From NCBI GenBank assembly GCA_003049485.1, contig PYST01000448.1, positions 1-27,667 of the forward strand: a stretch of DNA of 27,667 nucleotides. The letters run 5' to 3'. Positions 10,623 through 20,837 of the stretch are shown piece by piece; the first letter of the stretch is position 1, and each line of letters begins with the position of its first letter. A model generated the notes under the pieces. The model saw only the letters and a program-made list of their open reading frames with translations, searched no databases and was not told the origin of the DNA. Position numbers and translations under genes: made by a program. The DNA comes from Ophioceras dolichostomum. Lineage: Eukaryota > Ascomycota > Sordariomycetes > Magnaporthales > Ophioceraceae.

Positions 10623-11865
10623 AGAAGCATTACCCTCAATGGCGAGGGCGCTTGAAGATATGAAGGTATAGAAAGACAGAAAGCAACCAAAGATGAAGGC
10701 TTCCCCAGTTGTCATCATCAACCACAGCTAGACACTGCAATCTCAAACGTCAAGCAGACATTGAATGGTCCCTGCGGAAAGAAGACAAGAGACAAATCAA
10801 ATCGTGCGGCTAAAACATATAACAGAGCTTCCCGAAGCCTGAAAACACAAAGAGCCTGAAGAGAAACAAAATCCGGGGAAGTGGGACGCTCTGCGCTCCC
10901 GTCGGCTCCTCCGCCCCACCACTGGAGCGGTGTCGGCATGTGGGTCTCCGGCGACGTCGTCTTGATCCTGCTCTCTCGAGGAAGGCAAGGACGACTCCCA
11001 TTGGTATCGCGCCGAAATGCCGGGCCGATAACACGATGATGATCAACCTCCGACCGCAAAGCCGACACTTTGAGGTACCGACTTGACTCGGTCGGTGGCG
11101 AACCGTCTCCGCAGATGCGTGAGGGAAACCAGATGATGCACGCTCGAGTCCCCGAGGCCCAATCGTCCAATCTTTGGGTGAAAGATAAGCTTTGGGGGGT
11201 TCGCTAAACCCAACATGGCAAAATTATCCCGAACACCCACCCTCGTGGCGTCAACGGCGGTATTGAGGGTTGTAAGGCTCAGTGACACCACATCTTTCCA
11301 CCACACTTCTCCAGGATATTTGAAATAGAACCCATGTGGGAAGCCTGCCTGCATGTTCTCCCGTTTGCGGTTGGGCTGGCTGGATGGCAGGATGGATGGA
11401 TGTAAGCACCCAAAGGAAGCACCCGAGGCGATGGGGGATTGGGCGGCATGATGATTCATCTCTCACTAATCACTCCAACTAATCATGGGCGTCGACGCTA
11501 GGTGGTTCGTGGTTTGGCGCGAGTGTGTTCTGCATGGCTCGTTGCTCAGTGGATTGGGAGGACGATAGGCTGTAAGGTGGTGAGAGGTCGGAGGCCCACA
11601 GAGAGGGAAAGACAGACAGATGGGTAGGCGGGTAGATAGTTAGGCAGGCAGATGGCTCGGGATTGGGAGGTGCGAGGCAGGGAGGTAGGTTGTGATGGTA
11701 ATACCTCAAGTGCATCTAGGGGAAGAAACCAGAGAAGCGCACAGTGATGATGTTGAGAGAAGTGCCTTAGACCGTCGTAACTCATCATCATTCATCGTGC
11801 TATCTGCGTACCGATCTATGCACAACCCGAGTGGCATCTATGTAAGCTCGATATATCCACCTATT
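10623..11865. other. intergenic region between converging genes, 1.24 kb
   Basis: This lies downstream of both the plus-strand gene ending at 10622 and the minus-strand gene ending at 11866. No gene supported. About 11560-11700 is a degenerate purine-rich microsatellite (GGTAGG, GACAGACAGATGG, GGCAGGCAGATGG). Minus-strand open frames over it are low-complexity Pro/Ser-rich and not credible. Confidence 0.5.
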
Positions 11866-13140
11866 CTACCAAGGGTATTTGCGCTCCTCATCCTCCTTCT
11901 CAAGATCGAGTCCCCTCGCGACCTGCTTCTCGTGCTCGCGGTCGAGGTACTCCAACAACACCTCCTGATACATCTCGCGGCCCTTATACTTGGCCACGTC
12001 ATCGCCCCAGCTCCTGATCGCGCTGGCAAGTCTTCCAGGCACGTAGTCCTCCTTGGCGATGTCCACGACGGGATGGAAATACGTCCTGATCGTGAAGCAC
12101 ACCGCTCCGGACCTCGGTAGGCGACGGAGGGTCTGTCGCTCGGACCGGAACATGTGGTGCTCGACGGCCCTGTTCTTCTCGGCCGTCGCCCAGCTCGCCC
12201 CTTCGTCGTCCTCGCTGCCGATGCTCCACGACCACGCGAGGTCCTCGTCCACCTGCACGAAGTAGTTGTTGCGCGCGTACAGCTCCTCGGGCTGGAGGCG
12301 GTGGAAGAACTTCTTCATTCCGCACTCTAGCTTCTCCTTGAACTGCGGCACGTCGCCCGTGGTGTGCACCTCCGAGAGCGGCAGGCCCAGCTTGTCCTCG
12401 AGGCGCCAGAAGCCTGGCAGCAGGATCGAGCCCGCGAGGAGGTAGTACTGCCCGTCCGGCTTCTCGATCATCAGCGCGAGATCGTCCTGCACGAGGCGCG
12501 CTGCGATGGCCATGGGGTCTTCCGCGAGCGGCTGCTGCACGATGTTGAAGGACTCGCCGGACCAGACGTTGTCGATGCCGACGGCCGTCCGCTTGAACAT
12601 GGTCGGGTAGCGGCTGGGGAGGTAGCTCGCGAGCTCCTCCAGCAGCTCCATGGCGGCTGGGTACGCCTCGGGCGCGGTGTGGTTGCACTTGGCGCCCCTC
12701 TCGACGATGCGCTGCGCCTTTTTGGCGTGGTACTTGGGGAAGTCGCTGTCCAGCTCGATCCATCCCGCCGGGTCGATGTTGCGAATCCCCATGGTGACGT
12801 GGTACTTCCCCCATCGGAACGCCCTGTACGGCAGGGGCTTGGTGTTCTCGATCGACCATTCTGGGTACACTGGGGGTGTTGGGAACTTGTAGCTGCTTGG
12901 AATCCATTGCCCTGGGATCCGGTTCAGAGCTTCGGCCGTGCTGAGCTTCTTGTAAGGCTGAGGAAACTCGCCGGTGGCGAGCGCCGTCTCAAGCTTCGGC
13001 GACCCTGGACCTGGCGGCTTCTGTTGGGCGACATATCTTGAACGCAGGGCCAATGCGACGATGGAAATGGCTAGACTGAGTATCACAACAGTTGCCATGA
13101 CCGTATGGTCTCGTGCGAGGCCCAGCGTGAAGAATTCCAT
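11866..13140 (-). CDS. DUF3445 family, heme-dependent oxidative N-demethylase-like, membrane-anchored
   Basis: Intronless, 424 residues, ending KYPW-TAG. Residues about 12-34 form one hydrophobic segment followed by basic residues and then KPPGPGSPK, so the protein is probably anchored in the ER with the rest in the cytosol. The body matches the DUF3445 family (PF11927; the bacterial relative is the heme-binding subunit of dimethylamine N-demethylase). Recognisable blocks are PAGWIELDSDFPKYHAKKAQ, SILLPGFWRLEDKLGLPLSE, VHTTGDVPQFKEKL and FRSERQTLRRLPRSGAVCFT. Known: the family binds heme in a PAS-like fold, and the bacterial enzyme demethylates dimethylamine. Inference: oxidation of a small amine or related substrate; the fungal substrate is not known. 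Some databases label such fungal proteins mannosyltransferase, which the sequence does not support. It is divergent from the Zn2Cys6 gene across 1 kb. Confidence 0.85.
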   Translation of the reverse strand: MEFFTLGLARDHTVMATVVILSLAISIVALALRSRYVAQQKPPGPGSPKLETALATGEFPQPYKKLSTAEALNRIPGQWIPSSYKFPTPPVYPEWSIENTKPLPYRAFRWGKYHVTMGIRNIDPAGWIELDSDFPKYHAKKAQRIVERGAKCNHTAPEAYPAAMELLEELASYLPSRYPTMFKRTAVGIDNVWSGESFNIVQQPLAEDPMAIAARLVQDDLALMIEKPDGQYYLLAGSILLPGFWRLEDKLGLPLSEVHTTGDVPQFKEKLECGMKKFFHRLQPEELYARNNYFVQVDEDLAWSWSIGSEDDEGASWATAEKNRAVEHHMFRSERQTLRRLPRSGAVCFTIRTYFHPVVDIAKEDYVPGRLASAIRSWGDDVAKYKGREMYQEVLLEYLDREHEKQVARGLDLEKEDEERKYPW

Positions 13141-14151
13141 TGAGGCGCGAGGTCGAGGGGCGTTCGCCTCGGGAGAAGGGGAAGCAAGTGAGTGCCGGCC
13201 GGCAGGGGCTGATGGTAGTGTTCCGACGAATATCTGTATCTGTTATTACCAAAGACGGCACAGCAAACGAAAACGACGAACCAGTTGGCCGGGTCTCTCT
13301 GTGGCCGGTCCAGCAGGGCTTGACCCAGATAAGATATATAAATCCATAGGTACGGCTTGGCTGCGCTGGTTTGGCTAGCCTGGTTGGAAGTCTTGGACGT
13401 CAATCTCAATAGTACACGCAGTCATTTCCGTCCGTATCAATGATGCCATGCTCTTGCAGCCTGGAGTCGAATGGGGTTGCGCTCGCTATCTACGTGGAGA
13501 TTCATCAGACCCCAGCATCGTGGAGTTTTTTGCTGGCTGTGAGTTCTTGTTGGTGGCGTGCGGTTCTGCGGAGGCCCTCTGCATCTCTGCTCTGCTAGAT
13601 CCTAGCAATCATGGCTGTCTTTACCCGATTTGGTGGTGCTCGACACAACCCCGCAGTCCTTTCGGCACATTTTGAACCCAAACAATTGGAGAAGAGTTGG
13701 AGCAAGGCGAAGGGGGGAAATGTCAAGGGTCGCCCCTCCAACTGGGCTGAAACTGGAAGTGGCTGCTTATCTGGGAATTTCCCTTATCATCGGGGAAGCG
13801 GTCAACATTAACAGGGCGTGGTGCCAAAGGGGTTCCACTTCCCACAGCCCGCCCTCCTCCATCTTCTGTCTTTATTCTTACCCTTTTCTGAGCCATTTGG
13901 CCCAGCCGTCTGCATCGTGGGGAAAGAAAGGAGAACTCGAAGAAAAGAGCGAGAGAGACCGGATCTCTAGTCTCGATTACGTATTTTTTTGAACCAGGTA
14001 CGCAATTTGTTTGGAGACTGAGAGAAAGAGGGAAACCGAAGGCCAGGTCACACTCAGCCAGCGATCTCAAGCAAGTACCCGCGCCGCGCGGACCCGCCGG
14101 AGCAAGGAAGCAAGCAAGCAACCGCTGTGCTGCCGCTTCGCTCGACCCACG
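13141..14151. promoter_or_regulatory. divergent promoter region between the DUF3445 and Zn2Cys6 genes
   Basis: About 1 kb of non-coding DNA separates two start codons facing away from each other. A TATA-like stretch (minus strand TTTATATATCTTAT, about 13332-13347) sits about 195 nt upstream of the minus-strand ATG. A purine-rich leader at about 13925-14040 precedes the plus-strand ATG, and the frame upstream of 14152 has no ATG. No specific operator could be assigned. Confidence 0.4.
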
Positions 14152-16794
14152 ATGGCGATGTCTCTGTCCCCAACCAGTAGCGCCACCTCTTCCTCCCATG
14201 ATCGACTGTCGCGACACGCGCCGACCAAGCCGAAGAAGACAAGGTCCCGAAATGGCTGCCCGCAATGCAAAGCGAAGCGGGTGCGTTTTCTTTCTACTTG
14301 CCGTTTCTGCGTTGCTCTCTAAAAATAGGCGGACATGGCTAGGAGTGATTTTTTCCCCGCTTGCTTTTTCGCGCCCGCCCGAGCTCCGAAATGATGATGG
14401 TGACTGATTGCGGGTCCTCCTCCCCTTTTGCCCCCGGAGCAGCTAAAGTGCGACGAGACCCGGCCGGCGTGTCTGATGTGCCTCAAGGCCGGTCGGAAGT
14501 GCCCCGGATACAATCAGGAGTTCCGATGGTCTACCAAGCACGAGCGCGATCTGAATGTCGGCCCGAGGGACCCGCCGTCTAGCTTCAATAGCCTGTTGTC
14601 GCAGGCCGAGCGGGTCATATCTATATCTGGAGATGGTAGCCGGAAGCCACAGGTGACTTCGCACCCGAGGTCACTCGCGCACCAACCAGGGCACCCGAAC
14701 CATACTCAGCAACAGCAGGAGCAGCAGGATCAGCAAGAGCAGCAGCCACAACAGCAACAACAGCCGTCACAGTCGGGCCTTCTCTCTGCTCCTGCTACTG
14801 CTGCTGCTGCTGTTGCCGGCGTTGCAGCAGTCGTCTCAGAGCCACCACCACAGGTCCCTGCCTGCCCCGAAATTGACCTCTTATCCCCCGGGCGGCATGC
14901 GCTTGGACTTAACACACCAAGTCCCGACCCCATGGACGATCTGCTGCAGGACTTCTGGGGCCCTGTTTTCCCAGGGGAAGCCACACTCGGCGATGTCAGC
15001 CTCTACTCTGATGGCGGTGGCATGCCGCTGGTGCACGCACCAACTGCCCTTGGCTCGCCGTTCGGCACGCGCCGCGACTCTGCCTTGTCCTTTCGCGGCA
15101 CAGGCAGTGGTCTGAACCGGCACCCTAGTCACAGCCACAGCCACGGCCTGCATATGATCCCTTACATCCCCCGGTCGATCATGGACCGGTCTTCCATGCT
15201 GATCGAGGAGTGGTTCAAGCATGTGTGCACCATCTGGTCGTGCTTCGACTCGGACGCGAACCTGAACCGCAAGATCGCTTGCGACTCGTGGACGCGCTCG
15301 GAATCCGTGATGAACTGCATGCAGAGCATGGCCGCCACCTGCCTGTCGTCGCAGATCCCGCCGCTGCGGCAGGTTGCCATCACATCGCTCAAGAGCGCCA
15401 TCTCGTGCATGAAGAGAGAGCTGAAGGCCGCCTCTGCTCCGCCATACCACCCCGCTGGGTCTTCGTCCTCCGGGTCGAGGGGAGCCTGCTTGCCGACGGA
15501 GCTTTTGCTGTCTCTGTGTTGCGTCGGCACTGCGGCCTGCTGGATAGATACGAAGCAGCTGGCCGCGCAGTTCCTGCGAGAGGCAAGATCGCTGATCGAC
15601 CGCGTGAACAGAGAGTCAGACCCGGACGCGTTGCCACCGCAGGACCGCCAAGCGTTGTCCTTCTTCAACAATAGCATTATCTACTGGGACATGCTAGTGG
15701 CCGTCGTCTCAGATGAGGAAGACAAGGGCATCCTCCGGTCAGAGTACACCGAGAACGGAGCCGGCCAAGTCGTGCCGCACCCCTGGACGGGCATCGCCGC
15801 CCCGGCTCAGCGCCTGTTCGCCCGCGCCATCCGGCTCTGCCGACGGTTCCGTCGGCACCTGCAGAAGGACTCCATCTCGACGACTATGGCGCTCCGCACC
15901 GCGCTGAGAGACATATCAGAGGCGCAGGAGATCGAGGAGGAGCTGCTCGGGCTAGAATCTCGTGGCGTTCACGAGATAGGCGACACAGGCGACAAGCTCA
16001 CACCACGCGCACATCTCGTGGAGGTGGCGGAGGGTTACCGCCTCGCGTCGCTGCTTCAGCTGTACCAGACCTTCCCAGATCTCGTGGTCCGTCGGCTGCC
16101 GGAGGACGCGATAGAAGGCGACGTGGTGCCGTGGGACCGGTGGATCGTCCCGCTGAGTCTTAGGCTCGTGAACACGTTGCGAAAGGTTCCGCCAGACTCG
16201 GGCACGCGCTGCATCCAGCCGCTCCTGTACCTCACCGCCAGCACAGGACTCAAGTTTGACGTCGACATGGCTGCTGTCTCGCAACAGCATCACGGAGTCA
16301 TGTCCGGTGTAGGAGGCGGCGGCATGGGAGGAGGAGTTGTACCCTTAGAGGAAACGACCAGGAGGAGCAGCCTAACCCACCAATCTTCCTCCTCGATGGC
16401 TGATCCGTCGGGCGGTGGCACCAGCGGCGTGAACGGCGCGGCCGGCGTTGGCAACAGCAGTGGCTCCGGCAGCGGGGTCGCTGGTGCCGGTGGAGACGGC
16501 GAGCTGGACGGCCTGACGCTGTCGCTGGAGTCGACCGAGGCCGACACCGCCGAGGACCTGGACATGCTGCAGGTGCCGCTGACGAAGCACTCGATCGACG
16601 TCAGCCACGCGCGGCGGTTCATCCTCGAGCGCCTCAGCGCCTTGGAGCACAGCCTGCCGCCGGCGCCGGTCCGCGTCGCGAAGGATCTGGTCTACGCCAT
16701 CTGGGCGGCGTATGACGGCGAGAAGCCGGGCATGAACCACACGCATTGGATTGATGTGATGGAGGATCTTGATTTGAGGACTATCTTTGGTTGA
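14152..16794 (+). CDS. Zn2Cys6 fungal transcription factor
   Basis: Two exons, 14152-14280 and 14443-16794, joined in phase 0 across a 162-nt intron (GTGCGT...GAGCAG); 826 residues. The intron splits the zinc cluster exactly between CPQCKAKR and LKCDETRPAC. Cysteines at 36, 39, 46, 53, 56 and 63 have the classical Cx2Cx6Cx6Cx2Cx6C spacing. A basic stretch (PKKTRSR) precedes the cluster and may serve nuclear import. A Gln-rich region at about 130-153 follows, then a fungal-specific TF domain of the Fungal_trans_2 type from about 286 to the end (SMLIEEWFKHVCTIWSCFDS, AACWIDTKQLAAQFLREARS). A Gly/Ser-rich insertion at about 660-735 interrupts that domain. Inference: a nuclear regulator, possibly of the divergent DUF3445 gene; the target is not shown by sequence. 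ATG at 14158 is a possible alternative start. Confidence 0.92.
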
Positions 16795-17431
16795 CGACAT
16801 TACCACTACATCTCACCTACCCTACTACCTACCTTGTATGTGCAAAGGCGCAAAGTCGTAGTGGGTTAGTACAGTATGAGCGTAACTACGCTTTTCAACG
16901 GGGTGCTGATTTTATGTTTATCAAATGTAGGTGCTTGTCTGCTCCCCTGTGTTCGCTCATCTTCGCCCCGAATACGTACCTACACAAAACCGTTAAGCTG
17001 TCATCCCTTCCCAGCCGCATATTAATCTTTCATCACACCCCGCCAAGATCACCTGCTACTGCCTGCTTCATTCCTCGTGTGTGCAAGGTCCTTATCTGGT
17101 CAATATGCACTTTGCCAATATTTTCCAAGCACGTGCTTGCCGTAGCATTTCAGCTCGGTGAGCGCTCTGTGACTGGACGCCACCATCGGGGGGCAAGGGA
17201 ACCGTACCCCTCTTCCAGTCCGCCGCCAGAGAGCCGACCTTAGTTTCGTCTCGTTATTCTGCTATCTCCTCGCCTTCGGTTGCAAAAATGTCTCCCTCAA
17301 CTCTCTACCATCCTATTTGCGGGGGTGGCCTAAGTGTTATAGTCTGTCTTGCTGTTCGACAGAGCTGCATAAACACGCAATCTCTCACGCTCGAGTATCC
17401 TTACGCGACGATATCGACCCAGTGAAAGGTG
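16795..17431. other. intergenic region upstream of array member 1
   Basis: No gene seen. It contains the terminator side of the Zn2Cys6 gene and the promoter of the first membrane protein, including the block at 17130-17183 listed separately. Confidence 0.5.
17130..17183 (+). promoter_or_regulatory. CACGTG element and duplicated upstream block, copy 1
   Basis: CACGTG at 17130-17135 is followed by GCATTTCAGC at 17145 and GACTGGACGCCAC at 17171-17183. The same order and nearly the same sequence recur at 19258-19312 before the second array member. CACGTG is the classic bHLH (E-box) site; which factor binds here is not known. Confidence 0.45.
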
Positions 17432-18940
17432 ATGATGCGTCAGCTCGCCAGCCGCCTCGTTCTCACGGGGATCGCCGTCTTGGCCTGGACGCTCCCGTCT
17501 TGCCTCGCAGCCCCGACGACGACGCAGCAGCAAGCGAATACCGCAGCGCCTTCTTCGGCCGTGATGACTACTCGGACTCCGGCCCCGACCAATCCTCCTT
17601 TCTGGCAGGAACTCCGTCCCCGTGCTTGGTCATCTATTGCCGCCGGTACGGAAGTGTGCGGGTATCTCGTCACGACAGTCTTGGGCACAGGATCAGAGGA
17701 CTGTAAGTTTCGTTCGCTCGGAGCCCACTGCGGCGGCCCCTGCTAAGTCTGCCGCACTGCCTCACTCCCATCATGGCCTCTATCCGTTATTGACAACAAA
17801 ATCACCTTTTAAAACTCCCTCTCCCCACAATGAAAAACAGCATTTCGCAGTACTTCAGCTCTATCGTGTCAGAACACTGGCTCGTCGAACTCGCAGTGCT
17901 TTGTGATTACCGGGGGCAGCGTCTACTACAACCTATGGTTTGGCTGCGTGCGCACGTCTAGCGGCACGGTCCAGAGCGAGGACCTCATCACGACCTGCCT
18001 CGACCTCGATTACGTCCGCTTGATCAGATCTTCTCCTGTGTCTAATGCCTTATCTTGGTGAGTCAGTCGTCAGTCAGTCAGCAGCCAGGGAGCGCAGCGC
18101 AGCGCAGTGTCTTCTATGGTACTTCCCCGTTCCTCCCCTCCCCTCCCCTCCCTTCCCTTTGCCTGAACCTTGTGGTCCGGTGTGGGCGGCCAGCTGGTTA
18201 ACGAATCCCTGGCTGAGTGATGAACGCTGATGAACCGACGGACGCCACGCAAAAAAAAAAAAAAAAACAGCACGCTCAACACGACCTTCACCCAGTCCGT
18301 CAGCCTCGCTCCGGGCCTGACCGTCGTGTCTACTGTGTCGTCCCCCCTGACCGAATGCGCCATCTACCACCTCTCGATCGGCGCCTTCACGACGGCGACG
18401 TCGTACAGCTGCGCCAGCTCCGGCGGTGTCGTCTTGGAGGTCGTGCAGACGCGGTGGGACGACCTGTTGATGTCGTACACCGCCGCCGACCTGACCACCG
18501 TCTACGCGCCGACGACCAGCAGTACCAGAGCCGTCGTTGGAGGCGGTGGTGGCGGGTACACCACACAAACTGCTGGCGGAAGGAGTGGAAGCAGTGGAAG
18601 CAGTAGTAGCAGTAGCGGTAGTACAGACCCGCGGATCATCGATCATGTCGCGTTTCGGGTGCTTTGGGTAGTCATAGCAGTCAGCTTCGTCATCTTCCTG
18701 AGGTGGTTGTACCTCCGTGATCCGAAGGGGGTCGTTCGCGTCGGCAGGTGGAGCGGGAAGACTACCACGAGGGTTCCTGTCGCGGGAGCAGCTGCCACGC
18801 CGGAGGCGCCGGCGGCACCGGCGGCTGCACATGTGGCAACGGCGCCGGAGATAATGTGGGACGGGGGTCGCATGCCGGAGGCGCCTCCGCCGCCTTATTC
18901 CCCTGGTTCCTCCGGCGCCCCTCCGCGTGTGGTGGCTTGA
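17432..18940 (+). CDS. array member 1: secreted type I membrane protein with Cys ectodomain and PPPY tail
   Basis: Exons 17432-17702, 17859-18057 and 18271-18940; introns 17703-17858 (GTAAGT, phase 1) and 18058-18270 (GTGAGT, phase 2); 379 residues. Residues 1-26 are a signal peptide ending SCLA, followed by a Thr/Pro-rich stem. The ectodomain starts at EVCGYLVTT (Cys 76) and continues with LSCQNTGSSNSQCFV, WFGCVRTS, TTCLD, ALSC and TECAIYHL, the Cys layout of a common uncharacterised fungal surface family. A Gly/Ser linker leads to one transmembrane segment at about 285-305 (FRVLWVVIAVSFVIFLRWLYL) and a 74-residue tail with PPPPYSPG, a PPxY motif of the kind bound by WW domains. Intron 2 ends in 17 A residues before CAG instead of pyrimidines. 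Inference: wall or environmental sensor. ATG 17432 is chosen because it gives the same 26-residue signal peptide as member 2. Confidence 0.8.
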
Positions 18941-19567
18941 AGAGCGGCCGGATCTTGCCGAACAAAGCTAGACGCCGCACTTGGGAGTGTATGGGTGGTT
19001 CTTATTATCCCTTTTTATTACGTTTTGTTTTGTTCAGGCAATCCAGTCAGGTAGGTATGCTTCCCTTCTTGCTAGGTTGGATGGTTCTTTAGTATAGGTA
19101 CCTACCGTAAAACGGATCATCACTTTCATCACTTTCCACTGCCCCTAACTCTCCCACCATCATCCGATACCCTCAATTTTGGGGGAGGTATCTGTTACTT
19201 TCATCAAAAAGAGCACATTCAGCTAGCTTACCCCGTTGAGGTCTTAAAAAAACCGTCCACGTGTGCCATTGTGCATTTCAGCTTCGGTGTACGCTCGGCG
19301 ACTGGACGCCACGAGCGTGGGAGCCCCCCCCTCCCATCCATGCCAGCCCGTCAGCTTGACATTTTGCCTTTGCCCGACAATGGTGGCTTTGGAGCGAAAA
19401 AAAACCCTCGACGACGGGACTTCCCGCAACCGGGCCCTTCAGGGCCCTTTGCTGGGGTGGTCAGGCTGTCGGGTCCTGTATTAATGTCCGGGGAGTCGAG
19501 CGAATCGCCCGCTCCTTTATTTCAACCGTCTGCAACCGTACCATACGTATGTAGGTACACACCCGAG
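18941..19567. other. intergenic region between array members 1 and 2
   Basis: No gene supported. It holds the second copy of the CACGTG-containing block (19258-19312) and several A runs. Open frames near 19263-19484 have no signal peptide or Cys motif. Confidence 0.5.
19258..19312 (+). promoter_or_regulatory. CACGTG element and duplicated upstream block, copy 2
   Basis: CACGTG at 19258-19263, GCATTTCAGC at 19273 and GACTGGACGCCAC at 19300-19312 repeat the block before array member 1 in the same order and spacing. The distance from block to start codon is about 250 nt in both genes, so the duplication that made members 1 and 2 included the promoter. Confidence 0.45.
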
Positions 19568-20837
19568 ATGATTCAAAACGTTGGCATCGGACTGCTGGCG
19601 GCGACAGCCGTGGTCGTCGCTTGGCTGGTCCACCCCTGTCTCGCTGCCCCGACGACATCAGCTCCAACCACCGTGGCTACCTCGTGGACGCCGACTCCGA
19701 CTTCGACGGTTGCCACTCCTGGAGCCATTCATTCCCGCTGGTGGTCGTGGACCATCGCGGGCTCGGAGGTCTGAGGCTATATCATTTCGTCTACTGGATG
19801 TATGGAAGAGTTGAGCCCGTCTCGTTTCGCGCTGCCTTTACGAGGACAGACCGTCGAGGAACATGCCCAGTGACTGACAGCGCCGCTGCCGTCACCTACT
19901 GGCGTCGATAGATCAAGATTCGAGGGTTGTCAAGACTTTGACTTGTCCTGCTGAGTGCTTCTACATCAGTGGCGGCGCGTTTCCCGAGGGCCTCTTCTTC
20001 GGCTGTCCTCGCACCACCATTTTCGGCAGGGCGTACAGCGGCGACTTCACCACGACCTGCTTGAATAGCTGGTCTGCCCGCACCTCCAATGTGGCTTATG
20101 CTCTGTCCTGGTAAGTCAGGTCCTCGTCACGTAGGCCACCACCCAGTTGCCCAAGCTGGGTTGCTTCCCCGCCTGCTCTTGGTTCTCTAAAGCATCCCCT
20201 CGCCCTTAGAATCAGGAGGTTTGATTCATGTCGCTTTACTGACGACGGCGTCACTGTGAAATCGAAAATGGAACCCCGCAAAACACACAGCACTCGCGAC
20301 CCCTTGACCGAATGCGCCGAGTACCACATCGACAGCCCGGACATGCATGGCGCGTCAACGGCGATTTCCTGGTCTTGCGACACGTCAAAGACGATCTTCT
20401 CCGTGACTATGACTCTCTCCAACGTCGACGAGTCGTCGTCCAACACGATGGTCACATACGTTTTCCCGAGGGCGGTCGAGCCGCCGCCCACGCCGCCGCC
20501 GCTGCCCCGATCCAGTAACACAAGCAAAGATAGCGTAGGCAGCAGCCGCGGGGTCGCAATAGACAACCCGGGCTTTACTGCACTCTGGGCAATTTGTGCG
20601 TTTCTAAGCGGCTTGTTTCTGGCGTCGTACTGCATACACAGAGCCGCGGAGAAGAAGAAGGATGCCATGGTGGATGCCGTGCCGGCTTCCGCTGAGGCTT
20701 CCAGGGGTGCGGGAGAGATCCCAGAGAGAGAGGGAACCGGCTCGGTAATAGATAGTGCTAAAGCTGTGCCGCCGCCGCCGCCGTATTCTTCTTCAGACCT
20801 GCAGACGTCGGGCGTTGACGGGCAAGAGGAGCTGTAG
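19568..20837 (+). pseudogene. array member 2: paralogue of member 1 with TGA at the first conserved Cys
   Basis: Exons 19568-19799, 19912-20110 and 20291-20837, with introns 19800-19911 (phase 1) and 20111-20290 (GTAAGT, phase 2). The middle exon is 199 nt, exactly as in member 1. A 26-residue signal peptide ending PCLA is followed by a Thr/Pro stem. At the conserved motif the sequence is GSEV-stop-GYI, with TGA at 19772-19774 where member 1 has Cys. The downstream ectodomain (LTCPAECFYISGG, FFGCPRTT, TTTCLN, ALSC, TECAEYHI), a transmembrane segment (TALWAICAFLSGLFLASYCI), a KKK stop-transfer and a tail with PPPPPYSS remain open and in frame. As read, only a 68-residue secreted fragment would be made. 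It is therefore a recent pseudogene, a null allele or a base error. The intron 1 donor (GTATGG) and acceptor (GATAG) are less certain than the others. Confidence 0.7.

Noticed and set aside
11999..13041. Other long frames (302 residues minus, 225 residues plus) over the DUF3445 gene
   Set aside because: They are GC-driven shadows; only the 424-residue minus frame has family motifs and a membrane anchor.
11866..16794. Secondary-metabolite gene cluster around the Zn2Cys6 regulator
   Set aside because: No polyketide synthase, NRPS, terpene synthase, P450 or transporter is seen in the window.
18074..18832. 252-residue minus-strand open frame
   Set aside because: Antisense to exon 3 and intron 2 of array member 1, with low-complexity Arg/Asp/Thr content.
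19772..19774. Selenocysteine at the TGA replacing Cys
   Set aside because: A TGA at a Cys position is the classic look, but selenocysteine machinery is unknown in ascomycetes, the paralogues use Cys in an extracellular motif, and no SECIS-like structure was identified. A nonsense change is simpler.
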